From Chloroflexota bacterium (GTDB lineage Bacteria; Chloroflexota; Anaerolineae; Aggregatilineales; Phototrophicaceae), in contig JAPOVL010000037.1 in assembly GCA_026708115.1 (NCBI GenBank), forward strand, positions 62,001 through 126,000: a stretch of DNA of 64,000 nt, in the 5' to 3' direction. Under the pieces are notes generated by a model. That model did no database searches and had not been told where the DNA came from. It saw nothing but the letters and a program-made list of their open reading frames with translations. This document shows, piece after piece, positions 8,812 through 17,758 of this stretch. Every line of letters starts with the position of its first letter. Positions within the stretch are counted from its first letter, which is position 1. The position numbers and the translations under genes were made by a program.

Positions 8812-10611
8812 ATGGACAAGCCGAAAGACAGTGGTCATCCCTTTGTTCGCCTGTTGAACTATGCCTCGGCATACAAGCGGCGGGTGGCCCTTGCCACGCT
8901 CTATTCTGTGCTTGGCAAGATTTTTGACATCATGCCACCAGTGTTGATCGGGGTTGCAGTCGATATTGTTGTGCAGAGGCAGGACTCGCTTTTGGGGCGG
9001 CTGGGCGTGGCCGACTTGACTCATCAATTGTTGATACTGGGCTTCATCACGCTGATCGTCTGGATTCTTGAATCCCTATTTGAATACATTCAGCGGGTTC
9101 ACTGGCGCAATTTGGCGCAGTCAATGCAACATGATCTGCGCGTCGACGCTTACGATCACGTTCAGCACCTGGAACTGGCCTATTTTGAAGACCAGAGCAC
9201 GGGCGGATTGATGGCGGTGCTGAATGATGACATCAATCAGCTTGAGCGCTTTCTGGATATCGGCGCAAGCGATGTGGTGCAAATCGTCACCACCATTGTC
9301 GTGATTGGCAGCATCTTCTTCCTGGTTGCGCCCAGCATCGCCTGGATGGCCGCAATTCCCATGCCCTTCATCATTTGGGGTTCAATGCGATTTCAACGCT
9401 TGCTTGCGCCGCGTTACAGCGAAGTCCGTGAACAAGTCAGCATGATCAACCACCACTTGTCCAATAGTCTTAGCGGCATCGCAACGATCAAGAGCTTTAC
9501 CGCAGAGGATTACGAGGCGGAGCGCCTGCGCATCGAAAGCAGCGAGTATGTCGAACGCAATCGCCGCGCCATCATTCTGAGTTCGGCATTTACGCCTTTG
9601 ATACGAATGGTAATCGTGTCTGGATTTATCGCCATCACCGTTGCGGGCGGCCAATTGGCGCTCAACGGCAACTTGGATGTCGGCGCGTTCAGTGTGCTGG
9701 TCTTCATGACACAGCGCTTGCTTTGGCCATTGACCAAGCTGGGTGAGACTTTTGATCTTTACCAGCGGGCCATGGCATCGACCAAACGCATCCTGGATTT
9801 GCTGGGAATCAGGCGCAAGATCAACGATGGGGACATGGCCTTGCCGATAGCGGCAATCCGCGGCGATATGCGCCTTGATGACGTGAGTTTCTGCTACAGT
9901 GACGGACGTGAAATCATAAAGGGCTTGACCTTGGACTTCCCGGCGGGAGATACCGTGGCGATCGTCGGCGCGACCGGCGCTGGCAAGAGCACCGTTATCA
10001 AGCTGCTGCTGCGCTATTACGACGTGACATCAGGACGCGTTCTGCTTGATGGCTACGATCTGCGCGAGTTGAAACAGGCGGATATTCGCAATGCGATTGG
10101 CTTGGTCAGCCAGGACGTCTTTCTCTTTCACGGGACAGTGCGCGAGAATATCGCCTATGGCTCTCAAGACGTGCCCGACCATCTCATTGTTGAGGCCGCC
10201 AAGATCGCCGAGGCGCACCAATTCATAAGCGAACTGCCGCAGGGATATGACACAGTCGTAGGCGAGCGCGGGCAGAAACTGTCCGGGGGACAGCGGCAGC
10301 GCTTGTCCATCGCCCGGGCCGTACTGACGGATCCGCCGATACTGGTGCTCGATGAAGCCACCTCGTCAGTCGATAACGAGACCGAAGCCGCGATACAGCG
10401 TTCGCTGGAACGGATCGCTGTCGGCCGCACCACGATCGTTATCGCCCATCGTCTGTCCACCATTCGCAACGCCGACATGATCTATGTCTTGCAGAACGGC
10501 CAACTGAGAGAAAGTGGCGGGCACGATGCCCTGGTGCATTTCAATGGCCTTTACGCGACGCTGTGGCGCGTGCAAACCGGAGAACGGATGCTCGCTCAAG
10601 CCGGCGGCTAG
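8812..10611 (+). CDS. ABC exporter, fused permease and ATPase (MsbA-like)
   Basis: A 599-residue half transporter that acts as a dimer and uses ATP to export lipids, peptides or drugs. Residues ~1-310 form a six-helix exporter domain. The nucleotide-binding domain has Walker [10 protein letters not shown] near 385-393, the signature LSGGQ near 490, Walker [11 protein letters not shown] near 510, and H-loop IAHRLSTI near 545, all intact. A good TATAAT hexamer lies at 8768-8773 but without a well-spaced -35. Its TAG stop overlaps the stop codon of the convergent Gfo/Idh gene within the four bases CTAG (10608-10611). A single gene rather than a pair, so probably homodimeric; substrate unknown. 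Confidence 0.94.
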   Translation: MDKPKDSGHPFVRLLNYASAYKRRVALATLYSVLGKIFDIMPPVLIGVAVDIVVQRQDSLLGRLGVADLTHQLLILGFITLIVWILESLFEYIQRVHWRNLAQSMQHDLRVDAYDHVQHLELAYFEDQSTGGLMAVLNDDINQLERFLDIGASDVVQIVTTIVVIGSIFFLVAPSIAWMAAIPMPFIIWGSMRFQRLLAPRYSEVREQVSMINHHLSNSLSGIATIKSFTAEDYEAERLRIESSEYVERNRRAIILSSAFTPLIRMVIVSGFIAITVAGGQLALNGNLDVGAFSVLVFMTQRLLWPLTKLGETFDLYQRAMASTKRILDLLGIRRKINDGDMALPIAAIRGDMRLDDVSFCYSDGREIIKGLTLDFPAGDTVAIVGATGAGKSTVIKLLLRYYDVTSGRVLLDGYDLRELKQADIRNAIGLVSQDVFLFHGTVRENIAYGSQDVPDHLIVEAAKIAEAHQFISELPQGYDTVVGERGQKLSGGQRQRLSIARAVLTDPPILVLDEATSSVDNETEAAIQRSLERIAVGRTTIVIAHRLSTIRNADMIYVLQNGQLRESGGHDALVHFNGLYATLWRVQTGERMLAQAGG

Positions 10612-11576
10612 CGTATCTGGGCAAGCAGCCTGTCAACCACTTTCATATTGAGAACGGCGTCGCTCGGCGGGAAGCGCGGGGCTCCCCCTGTGAGCAGGGC
10701 GTCGGCGAAGTCTTCGACCATCAATTGATAATGATCAACCGGCGCGATGACATGTTCGGTCAATTGATTGCCCTGCCAATGTTGAACGACTGTATCCTTT
10801 CCCTTGTCCGGCGTGAAACTCGATCCCACGACAATCGAGCCGCTTGTACCCTTGAGCCGGTAGCTTTGCTGGCGATGGGCGCGCAGGCCACAGTCGAAGT
10901 GTCCAATCACGCCCGAGGGAAATTTCAGAGTGGCGGCAAGAATCTCGTCGACGCCTGTACTCGGGCCGATATTGCCAACTGCGGTCGCCGTTTCCGGTTC
11001 TTCGCCCGTCATGAAGCGCATCAAATTGACGCAGTAACAGCCCACATCCATCAGTCCGCCGCCGGCGAGCGGCTTGCTCAAACGGATATTCGCTTCATCG
11101 CTGATGAAAAATGTGAAGCTGCTGTTGATGATTTTCAGATCGCCGATGCCGCCCGCAGCCAGGATGGATTTGACTTTTGCGTGCTGAGGGTGAAAGCGAT
11201 ACATGAAGGCTTCCGCCAGCAGAACGTCCTGGCCTGCAAAAGCGTCGACTATCGTCTGCGCTTCCGCCGCGTCGCTGGCGAAGGGTTTTTCGCAGAGCGT
11301 GGCCTTGCCGGCACCCGCGCATTTGATGCTCCACTCGGCATGCATGCTATTTGGCAGCGGATTGTAGATGGCGTCAACTTCTTCGCTTTCGATTAATTCT
11401 TCGTAGCTGCCATAGACGGTTGGGATGTTCTGCTCGGCGGCAAATTCCCGCGCGCGTTCCAGCGATCGACTGGCGACTGCTGTGACGACGCTGTTGCGCG
11501 ACTCATGGATAGCCGGGATGACCTTCCGGCCGATATTGGCAGTGCTTAAGATGCCCCAGCGGACCTTGTCGGGCAT
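10608..11576 (-). CDS. Gfo/Idh/MocA-family NAD(P)-dependent oxidoreductase
   Basis: A 322-residue sugar dehydrogenase-type enzyme. The N-terminal Rossmann segment [17 protein letters not shown] (residues 7-23) replaces the usual GxGxxG with STANIG, as seen in the dimeric dihydrodiol/xylose dehydrogenase branch. The catalytic-lysine motif EKPFA is at residues 96-100, followed by the C-terminal alpha/beta domain with [17 protein letters not shown] near residue 175. It probably oxidises a cyclic sugar or inositol-type alcohol; the exact substrate is unknown. An AAGGAGAG-type Shine-Dalgarno lies just upstream of the ATG. It sits 22 bp downstream of the solute-binding protein gene on the same strand, so it may be the last gene of that transcript. 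Confidence 0.92.
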   Translation of the reverse strand: MPDKVRWGILSTANIGRKVIPAIHESRNSVVTAVASRSLERAREFAAEQNIPTVYGSYEELIESEEVDAIYNPLPNSMHAEWSIKCAGAGKATLCEKPFASDAAEAQTIVDAFAGQDVLLAEAFMYRFHPQHAKVKSILAAGGIGDLKIINSSFTFFISDEANIRLSKPLAGGGLMDVGCYCVNLMRFMTGEEPETATAVGNIGPSTGVDEILAATLKFPSGVIGHFDCGLRAHRQQSYRLKGTSGSIVVGSSFTPDKGKDTVVQHWQGNQLTEHVIAPVDHYQLMVEDFADALLTGGAPRFPPSDAVLNMKVVDRLLAQIR

Positions 11577-11598
11577 AAGGCGCTCTCCTTTCTAGATC

Positions 11599-12378
11599 TC
11601 ATAACCACATAGCGATAATTCTATCGAGTTCGCCGTTTTCTTTCAAAGCGGCCAAGGCGCCGTCGACGAGTCTCCAGGCGTCGCTGTTGTCGTGGCGCGT
11701 CGCGATCGCGTAAGGATCGCGCGTCAGGTATCTTTGCGCGGTGCTCCAGTTAGCAAATCGCCTCTGGTAAAGCCGTAGCGTGGTAGCATCGACGATGGCG
11801 GCATCGGCGTGTGCTAGGCGCAGCGAATCCAGGGCATATGTCGGCAGTTCGTAGGGCAGGCGCGTTACGGGTTCATGTTCGTCTTCCAGCACGCGCAGTT
11901 CTGCGTCCGCCCGGCTGCCGAACTCGTAGGAGACCTTTTGTCCAGCGAGCCCGTCAAGTGACGGGATGGGTTTGTCGACGGGCGTGACCAGCAGAAGTCC
12001 GTTGTCGAAATAGTGCCGGGTATAGCGGACATCGTCCATACGCGCCTCTTCAACGCGCAAGGCCGAAATCAGTATGTCCACCTCGCCGCTGATCAAGGCG
12101 TCGTACAGGCCATAATAGCCGATATTGACAAATTGAATCGGCAGATCAATATGTGCGGCGATGGCGTTGGCGAGATCAATATCCAGTCCGTAGACCGCCT
12201 GACCGTCGTCGCTGGCAAATGGCGGAACAGCCGCATCGACGCCGACGACAATGGCGCCGCGGGGAAATGCTTTGGCTTTGTCGGGGGGGCCTTCCTTCAT
12301 TATGCTGGACAAAAACAGCACGCTGACCAAGAAAACTGCCAGACTCAACAGCAGCGCCAGACTCAGACGCTTGTTCAT
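11599..12378 (-). CDS. Family-3 extracellular solute-binding protein, membrane-tethered
   Basis: About 259 residues with an N-terminal hydrophobic helix (residues ~5-24, ALLLSLAVFLVSVLFLSS) that lacks a lipobox, so it is either a signal anchor or cleaved by signal peptidase I. The mature part is an SBP_bac_3 fold of the amino-acid-binding type: VGVDAAVPPFA, YGLDIDLANAIA, and the conserved DILISALRVEEARMDDVRYTRHYFDNG block. No ABC permease or ATPase lies nearby, so it may sense rather than transport. I chose the ATG at 12378 because it overlaps the upstream glycosidase stop as ATGA (12375-12378), a strong sign of translational coupling. The frame extends eight residues further into the glycosidase gene. 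Confidence 0.87.
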   Translation of the reverse strand: MNKRLSLALLLSLAVFLVSVLFLSSIMKEGPPDKAKAFPRGAIVVGVDAAVPPFASDDGQAVYGLDIDLANAIAAHIDLPIQFVNIGYYGLYDALISGEVDILISALRVEEARMDDVRYTRHYFDNGLLLVTPVDKPIPSLDGLAGQKVSYEFGSRADAELRVLEDEHEPVTRLPYELPTYALDSLRLAHADAAIVDATTLRLYQRRFANWSTAQRYLTRDPYAIATRHDNSDAWRLVDGALAALKENGELDRIIAMWL

Positions 12379-13559
12379 GACGCCACCGGCGGCGGCAGCC
12401 ATTGGGTGGCGCCCCGTTCCCAGCCACGGGCATAGTCCTGGATCGCATAATAGATGGGCTTCAGGTCGAATTCCGGACTAACGAGCGTGAAATTGTCGGG
12501 ATAGGCATTCAGAGGCGCGGGATAACGAAATGCCCAAATGCAGAGTTGCTCGGCCCAGCTCCAATTGGCCGCGGTGAATTCGAAAGCTTTTATCGTATAC
12601 TGCAAGCGCTGCGACGGCCGCACAGCGCCGGTCCAGCGCGGATGGTCATTCCAACCGCTCTCGGTGATGAACACGGGCTTGGCCGCGTCGTCGGCGTCTA
12701 CCATGATTTGACGGAGGAGTTCCAGACGGCGGAAGTTAAGGCGATCCGGGCTGGGCTCGGCATCGGCCGGTTCGGTTGATCCATAGCTGTGAACTGCTAA
12801 AGCATCAAAATATGGCGCCGCGCCGCGCCTATACATCTGGCGAAGAAAATCCATCTCGTTGAGTCCCGCCGAACTGCCTTGAGCTTCATTTGTCGGCGCC
12901 AGCGCGCCCGCCAAAACGAGGGCTTGCGAATTCGCGCCTTTGATCGCCCGGTAACTCAATTGCAGCAATCGGACGTAGGCGGCCGGATCGACCGGTCGAT
13001 AACCCCACTCGAAGCTAAGATTGGGTTCGTTCCAAATGATAAAATGCCGGATTTCTTCTATGTAGCGCGCCGCCAATTGCGCGGCGTATTCGGCGAAATC
13101 GTCGAAGGACGCCTCCGGCAAGTAATTGAGCGTTGTAGCGCGGCCGTCGCTAGCCGGTCGCGCCCAGTCAGGCACTAGCCCCAGCCTGGCGATGATGCGC
13201 AGTCCCTGGTTCTTTGCGTGACGGACGATGAGATCCGCTTGCGTCCAGTTGTACTGGTCGTCGCTCGGCTCAAAGTATGCCCAGGGGAAGAACTGCACGA
13301 TCGTGGTCGCGCCCATCTCTCTCACCAATTCCAGTGACCGCTTGATCTTGCGCTCGTGCACTTCGTTTTCCAGCAGGGTATGAACGCAGACTTGTGGCTT
13401 GGTCGTCTGTACGATCTGCGCTTCCCCTAGCTCAACATATTCAACCGGGGACCAGGTGGTTGATAAGACAATGTAGACAGTAATCAGCAGCAGCAGCCAT
13501 CCTGGTCGGGGCAGCAACTTGAAGAAGCGGCGCGACATTTGCCTGAATGAGTTGAACAT
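12375..13559 (-). CDS. Clan GH-A glycoside hydrolase, membrane-anchored
   Basis: A 394-residue protein with a basic N-terminus, one membrane anchor at residues ~20-34 and an extracytoplasmic TIM-barrel of clan GH-A (GH39/GH5-like). The two catalytic glutamates are visible: E178 in IIWNEPN (acid/base) and E300 in FITESGW (nucleophile). Between them lie HSYGS near residue 257 and other barrel strands. It probably hydrolyses a beta-glycosidic bond in an extracellular polysaccharide; the exact GH family needs a profile search. It is translationally coupled to the downstream solute-binding protein by an ATGA overlap, suggesting one membrane-associated module. Divergent from the sulfotransferase-like gene across 147 bp. 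Confidence 0.87.
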   Translation of the reverse strand: MFNSFRQMSRRFFKLLPRPGWLLLLITVYIVLSTTWSPVEYVELGEAQIVQTTKPQVCVHTLLENEVHERKIKRSLELVREMGATTIVQFFPWAYFEPSDDQYNWTQADLIVRHAKNQGLRIIARLGLVPDWARPASDGRATTLNYLPEASFDDFAEYAAQLAARYIEEIRHFIIWNEPNLSFEWGYRPVDPAAYVRLLQLSYRAIKGANSQALVLAGALAPTNEAQGSSAGLNEMDFLRQMYRRGAAPYFDALAVHSYGSTEPADAEPSPDRLNFRRLELLRQIMVDADDAAKPVFITESGWNDHPRWTGAVRPSQRLQYTIKAFEFTAANWSWAEQLCIWAFRYPAPLNAYPDNFTLVSPEFDLKPIYYAIQDYARGWERGATQWLPPPVAS

Positions 13560-13573
13560 CGGCTACACGATAT

Positions 13574-13602
13574 GTGACATTAGTTATGCGATACGGTACA
13601 AT
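13574..13602 (+). promoter_or_regulatory. Sigma-70-like promoter upstream of the sulfotransferase-like gene
   Basis: GTGACA (13574-13579) and TACAAT (13597-13602) are spaced by exactly 17 bases and match consensus at 5/6 each, the best promoter-like pair seen in the window. The predicted start near 13609 gives a ~98-base leader before the TTG codon at 13707. The position between two divergent genes supports it. Confidence 0.6.
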
Positions 13603-13706
13603 GGCGCATGTTCGTTCGCGGCCCGTTGCATTTGCAATTCGGGTATTTGCGCGACACTCGAACAGACATATTGTAGTGGCTGATGTTTGTGTGGGGATAG
13701 ATAGAT

Positions 13707-14447
13707 TTGCCGCAGCGTGTTGTCGCAATGTGGTCCGGACCACGTAATATCTCTACCGCGCTGATGCGCTCTTGGGCGAGCCGAAGCGATACCACTGTAA
13801 TCGACGAGCCCTTCTATGCGCATTATCTCCAATTCACTGGTTATGATCACCCGGGCGCCGAAGAGATCATTGCGACATACGAGACGGACTGGCGCCGAGT
13901 AATTGATGGATTGGTCCCGGCCAGAGCAAACGATGAATCAAGCGATGAAAAGATCGTCTATCAAAAACACATGACGCAACATATGCTCGAGCATATCGAC
14001 CGCTCCTGGATCGCACAGGTTTCCAACTGTTTCTTGATACGGGATCCGCGTCGCATGCTATTGTCCTTTTCAAAAGTGATACCTGATCCGCGTCTCGATC
14101 AGTTGGGTCTAGTCCAGCAAGTGGAGATTTTCCAACATGTGCGCAGGGTTACCGGTACTGTGCCACCGGTAATCTCGTCTCGCGGCGTTTTGTCCGATCC
14201 GGAGGGCTCGCTTCGGAAGCTATGCGAGCTACTCGATCTGCCCTTTGAAAGCGCGATGCTCAGTTGGCAGGCAGGCAGGCACGATAGCGATGGCATCTGG
14301 GCGAAGCATTGGTATGCGAGTGTGGAAAAGTCAACCGGATTCGCGCCCTACGCGCGCGATGACAGTCCGCTGCCGCAACATTTGCGCGGCTTGCTGGGCG
14401 AATGTCAGCGGCTTTACGAGCAGATGGCAAAATATTGCATAAACTAA
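13707..14447 (+). CDS. Sulfotransferase-like P-loop protein
   Basis: A 246-residue protein starting at a TTG codon (GGGGA lies about 9 bases upstream). The N-terminal VVAMWSGPRNISTALMRSW (residues 5-23) resembles the 5'-phosphosulfate-binding loop of PAPS-dependent sulfotransferases. DEPFYAHYL follows near residues 33-41, and CFLIRDPRRMLLSFSK near residue 107 matches the 3'-phosphate-binding Arg/Ser region. Members of this group are often mislabelled as branched-chain aminotransferase-like, because the gene is found next to or fused with an aminotransferase IV gene. Here the aminotransferase homologue follows 8 bp downstream on the same strand, so the pair is almost certainly one operon. Whether it transfers sulfate is unproven. 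Confidence 0.76.
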   Translation: MPQRVVAMWSGPRNISTALMRSWASRSDTTVIDEPFYAHYLQFTGYDHPGAEEIIATYETDWRRVIDGLVPARANDESSDEKIVYQKHMTQHMLEHIDRSWIAQVSNCFLIRDPRRMLLSFSKVIPDPRLDQLGLVQQVEIFQHVRRVTGTVPPVISSRGVLSDPEGSLRKLCELLDLPFESAMLSWQAGRHDSDGIWAKHWYASVEKSTGFAPYARDDSPLPQHLRGLLGECQRLYEQMAKYCIN

Positions 14448-14455
14448 GGTAAAGC

Positions 14456-15370
14456 ATGAAACAAGCATTCAATCCCAAAAACAAAGACTTGCTCATCAAT
14501 ATCAATGGCGAACTTTACCACCGCGATGTGGCTGGCATCAGCCCTTTTGACTCGGCGGTGCAGGGCGGCGATGCCGTTTGGGAAGGCTTGAGACTTTATC
14601 AGGGCAGGATTTTCAAATTGATCCCCCATCTCGACAGATTGCGCGCCTCGGCCCTGGCCATGGCATTTGCCGAGATTCCAAGCCACGAGGCGATCATCAA
14701 CGAGATAAGCAAGACCTTGCATGTCAATGACATGACGGACGGCGTGCATATTCGCTTGACCTTGACCCGCGGCGTCAAATACACTAGCGGAATGGATATA
14801 AGGCTCAACAATCAGGGGCCGACTTTGATCGTTCTCGCCGAGCATAAACCACCGGTATACGACAAGAGCGGCATTCGCTTGATCACGTCCGGCATTCGGC
14901 GCATACCGCCGGATTGCGTCGATCAGAACATCCACTCCTGCAATCTGATAAACTCGATTCTAGCCAAAATTCAGGCCAATGCTGCCGGCGTCGACGACGC
15001 CTTGATGCTCGACTATCAAGGCTATGTGGCCGAGACCAACGCAACCCACGTATTCATTGTCGACGGCGGACTTGTGATGACATCGGATACGGGTTCTTGC
15101 CCGGAAGGCATCACTCGGTCGGCGGTGCTCGAGATTTGCGAAAGCAACGGCATTCCCTATGCGATCAAAGACATATCGCTGTCTGAAGTGTATCGGGCTG
15201 ATGAAATGTTCTGCACCGGAACAATGGGAGAGCTGGCGCCGGTGATTGAACTGGATGGCAGGACCATTGGCGCCGGTCAAGCTGGAGAGATGACTGCGCG
15301 CCTGAGTAGGTTATTCCGCGAACGGACACGACGCGAGGGCTATCAAATCTTGGAGACTGTGACGAGCTAA
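14456..15370 (+). CDS. Class IV aminotransferase homologue lacking the PLP-lysine
   Basis: A 304-residue fold-type IV PLP-enzyme homologue related to branched-chain (IlvE) and D-amino-acid aminotransferases. Family blocks seen are FDSAVQGGDAVWEGLR near residues 31-46, R100 and R105 in the IRLTLTRG strand, VAETNATHVF with the pyridine-nitrogen Glu at E193, and FCTGTMGELAPV near residue 255. At the position of the Schiff-base lysine (I-K-S-x-N-Y in typical members) this protein reads I-H160-S-C-N-L. The nearest lysine, K171, belongs to the next helix. It may have lost transaminase activity or changed chemistry. It follows the sulfotransferase-like gene by 8 bp and precedes the molybdopterin hydroxylase gene by 43 bp. 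Confidence 0.86.
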   Translation: MKQAFNPKNKDLLININGELYHRDVAGISPFDSAVQGGDAVWEGLRLYQGRIFKLIPHLDRLRASALAMAFAEIPSHEAIINEISKTLHVNDMTDGVHIRLTLTRGVKYTSGMDIRLNNQGPTLIVLAEHKPPVYDKSGIRLITSGIRRIPPDCVDQNIHSCNLINSILAKIQANAAGVDDALMLDYQGYVAETNATHVFIVDGGLVMTSDTGSCPEGITRSAVLEICESNGIPYAIKDISLSEVYRADEMFCTGTMGELAPVIELDGRTIGAGQAGEMTARLSRLFRERTRREGYQILETVTS

Positions 15371-15413
15371 TCGGCTGTTTCTCGTTATTCAAGCCTAAAG
15401 GAGGGTAATACAG

Positions 15414-17681
15414 ATGTCAGAATTTTCATTTGTTGGACAAGCGACCCCGATGATCGATGGCGGCGCCAAAGTCACGGGCAATTTGAAGTACACGGGCGAT
15501 TTGAAGCTGTCGGGCATGTTGCATGCCAGGTTCGTCCTCAGCAGCTACGCTCATGCCAACATCAAGGGGATTGATGTCGAGGCCGCCCTGGCGCTCCCCG
15601 GTGTGCAGCGCGTTTTGACCGCCGCGGATCTACCCGATATAGCGCCGTCTTCCCGGGCCAAGCTGATGTTGGCGCGGGACCGCGTCATCTTTGTTGGTCA
15701 GCCGGTGGCGGTTGTGCTCGCCGATGACCAGGCCTCGGCAGCCGACGGCGCCGAACTGGTGGATGTCGACTACGAGCCGCTGGACGCTGTTACAACAATG
15801 GATGGGGCCATGGCGGAAGACGCGCCGCTCGTGTGGCCCAACGGCATCCCAACCGGCGCGGAAGACGAAGCCGCTCACGGCGCCGATGCCGGCGGCGACG
15901 CCGAGGACGAAGAGGAAGAAGCGTCCAACATCGCCGGCAGAACCAAGATTGAACGCGGCGATGTCGCGGCGGCCTTTGCCGCGGCGGATCTGATTGTAGA
16001 ACGTACCTTCGAAACGCCGATGGTGCATCAGAGTTCAATTGAGACACAGGGTTGGGTTGCGCAGCCAAACCCGATCAACGGCGGGCTTACCATGTGGGGC
16101 AGCATTCAGTCGCCTTTCGGCGTGCGACTGGACGTGGCCGACACGCTCGGCATCCCGGAATCTGACGTGACCGTCTATGGCATGCCAGTCGGCGGCGCAT
16201 TCGGCGCCAAGTTCGGCTTGTACGAGCCGATGGTGGCGCTGATTGCATTCACGGTGGGGCGCCCGGTGAGTTTGATTCTCACGCGCGGCGAGGAACTTTT
16301 GACCACGAATCCGGCGCCGGCGCTACGGCTTTCCGCCAAGCTCGGCTTCAAGAAAGACGGCAGCTTGCTCGCTATGCAAGCGCTGGCGATGGCCGATACC
16401 GGGATTTATCCAAGCGGTCTGGGCAGTTTTGCTTCCTTCCAATTCGCCAACTTTTATCCCTGCGACAATGTGCTGCTGGAATCAATCAATGTCGTGACCT
16501 TTAAGCAGTCGGTCGGCGCCTATCGGGCTCCGACCTCGCCGACGGCCTTTATGGCTGCGGAAACGCTCTTTGATGAGGCTGCCGCGCAACTCGGCGTGGA
16601 TCCGATCGAATTGCGGCTTATGAATGCGGCGGAAGAGGGCGACTTAATGCCCGACGAAAGCGAATTCCCGCACATCGGGATGGTCCAGACCTTGGAAGCC
16701 GTGCGCGAGCACCCCTTGTGGCAAAACCGGGCGGAGTCGCGCAAGGCGGGTCGCGGCGTCGGCGTGGCGATCGGCGGATGGATGGGCGGTCTGGAGCCGG
16801 GCGCGGCCGCTTGCAAGCTCAACCGAGATGGCGTTTTGCAGGTGCAGATCGGCACGGCTGACCTGTCGGGCACGCCGACCAGTTTCGCGCTGCTCGCGGC
16901 AGAGGCTTATGGCATTGATCCCGACCAGGTGCGCTTCGTCTATAGCGACACAGACAGCGCGCCTTATGGCGGAGGCGTTGGCGGCAGCAAGACGATGTAT
17001 ACCTTGGGCAATGCTGTTATCCGAGCGGCGGAGGACGCGCGCCGCCAAACGCTGGCGATAGCCGCCGAGGAGTTTGAAGTTTCCGCCGAGGACCTCGAGA
17101 TTGTTGACGGTCGCGTGCAGGTGCGGGGCTTCCCCGATCGATCGATTGGTCTGGGCGAGATCGCTGGCAAGACGATGACATTTGGCGGCGCATACGAACC
17201 TGTCTACGGCAACGGCCGGCAAGCCATTACCGACCGTGCCCCGTCGTTCTCGGCGCAGGTCGCCGAGGTCGAGGTGGATGAGGAGACCGGCGAGGTCAAT
17301 CTTGTGAATCTGGCAGTGGTGCAAGACGTAGGACGCGCCATCAATCCGCTGGCGGTTGAAGGTCAGATGCAGGGCGGCGCCGTGCAAGGCGTCGGTTGGG
17401 CGCTCTACGAGGAGATGCGCTACGACGAGAACGGGCAACTCTTGTCCGGGTCCTGGATGGATTATGCCATGCCGGATGCCATGCAGGCTTCGCCTATACA
17501 GACGCAAATCGTAGAAGTGCCATCGGAGAGCGGTCCCTTTGGCGCGCGCGGCGTCGGCGAGCCGCCGGTGATACCAACGGTGGCCGCGATTGCCAATGCC
17601 GTGGCCGACGCGACCGGCGTGCGTCTGACGCAGACTCCGATGACCGCGCCGAGAGTTCTGGAGGCGTTGGAACAGCGCTAG
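15414..17681 (+). CDS. Xanthine dehydrogenase-family molybdopterin-binding subunit
   Basis: A 755-residue large subunit of the xanthine oxidase/CO dehydrogenase/aldehyde oxidoreductase family, which hydroxylates substrates at a Mo-pterin centre. It has the N-terminal Ald_Xan_dh_C domain (GQATPMIDGGAKVTG), then Mo-binding domains with GGAFGAKFG near residue 262, AYRAPTSPTAF near residue 369, and the active-site Glu in GARGVGEPPVIP near residue 716. The loop reads neither VAYRCSFR nor AYRGAGR, so it is not a form I or form II CO dehydrogenase. An Asp/Glu/Ala-rich insert occupies residues ~147-172. An almost perfect ribosome site, AAAGGAGGGT (15397-15406), precedes the ATG. The FAD and [2Fe-2S] subunits are absent. 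Ends at a strong terminator. Confidence 0.92.
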   Translation: MSEFSFVGQATPMIDGGAKVTGNLKYTGDLKLSGMLHARFVLSSYAHANIKGIDVEAALALPGVQRVLTAADLPDIAPSSRAKLMLARDRVIFVGQPVAVVLADDQASAADGAELVDVDYEPLDAVTTMDGAMAEDAPLVWPNGIPTGAEDEAAHGADAGGDAEDEEEEASNIAGRTKIERGDVAAAFAAADLIVERTFETPMVHQSSIETQGWVAQPNPINGGLTMWGSIQSPFGVRLDVADTLGIPESDVTVYGMPVGGAFGAKFGLYEPMVALIAFTVGRPVSLILTRGEELLTTNPAPALRLSAKLGFKKDGSLLAMQALAMADTGIYPSGLGSFASFQFANFYPCDNVLLESINVVTFKQSVGAYRAPTSPTAFMAAETLFDEAAAQLGVDPIELRLMNAAEEGDLMPDESEFPHIGMVQTLEAVREHPLWQNRAESRKAGRGVGVAIGGWMGGLEPGAAACKLNRDGVLQVQIGTADLSGTPTSFALLAAEAYGIDPDQVRFVYSDTDSAPYGGGVGGSKTMYTLGNAVIRAAEDARRQTLAIAAEEFEVSAEDLEIVDGRVQVRGFPDRSIGLGEIAGKTMTFGGAYEPVYGNGRQAITDRAPSFSAQVAEVEVDEETGEVNLVNLAVVQDVGRAINPLAVEGQMQGGAVQGVGWALYEEMRYDENGQLLSGSWMDYAMPDAMQASPIQTQIVEVPSESGPFGARGVGEPPVIPTVAAIANAVADATGVRLTQTPMTAPRVLEALEQR

Positions 17682-17702
17682 CAGAAGCCGAAACTATGAC
17701 TA

Positions 17703-17729
17703 GGAGCCAACTGCCAGGTTGGCTCTTTT
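17703..17729 (+). terminator. Rho-independent terminator after the molybdopterin hydroxylase gene
   Basis: Perfect 8-bp arms GAGCCAAC (17704-17711) and GTTGGCTC (17718-17725) with a 6-base loop TGCCAG, followed by TTTT. It lies 22 bases after the plus-strand stop. In the other direction the hairpin is followed by CCTA rather than a T-run, so it mainly serves the plus-strand transcript. Confidence 0.86.
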
Positions 17730-17758
17730 GATTCTCAAGCGAAGTTGCCGCGACAAAC

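Noticed and set aside
15414..17681. CO dehydrogenase CoxL assignment
   Set aside because: The active-site loop lacks both the VAYRCSFR and AYRGAGR motifs, and the CoxM/CoxS subunits are missing.
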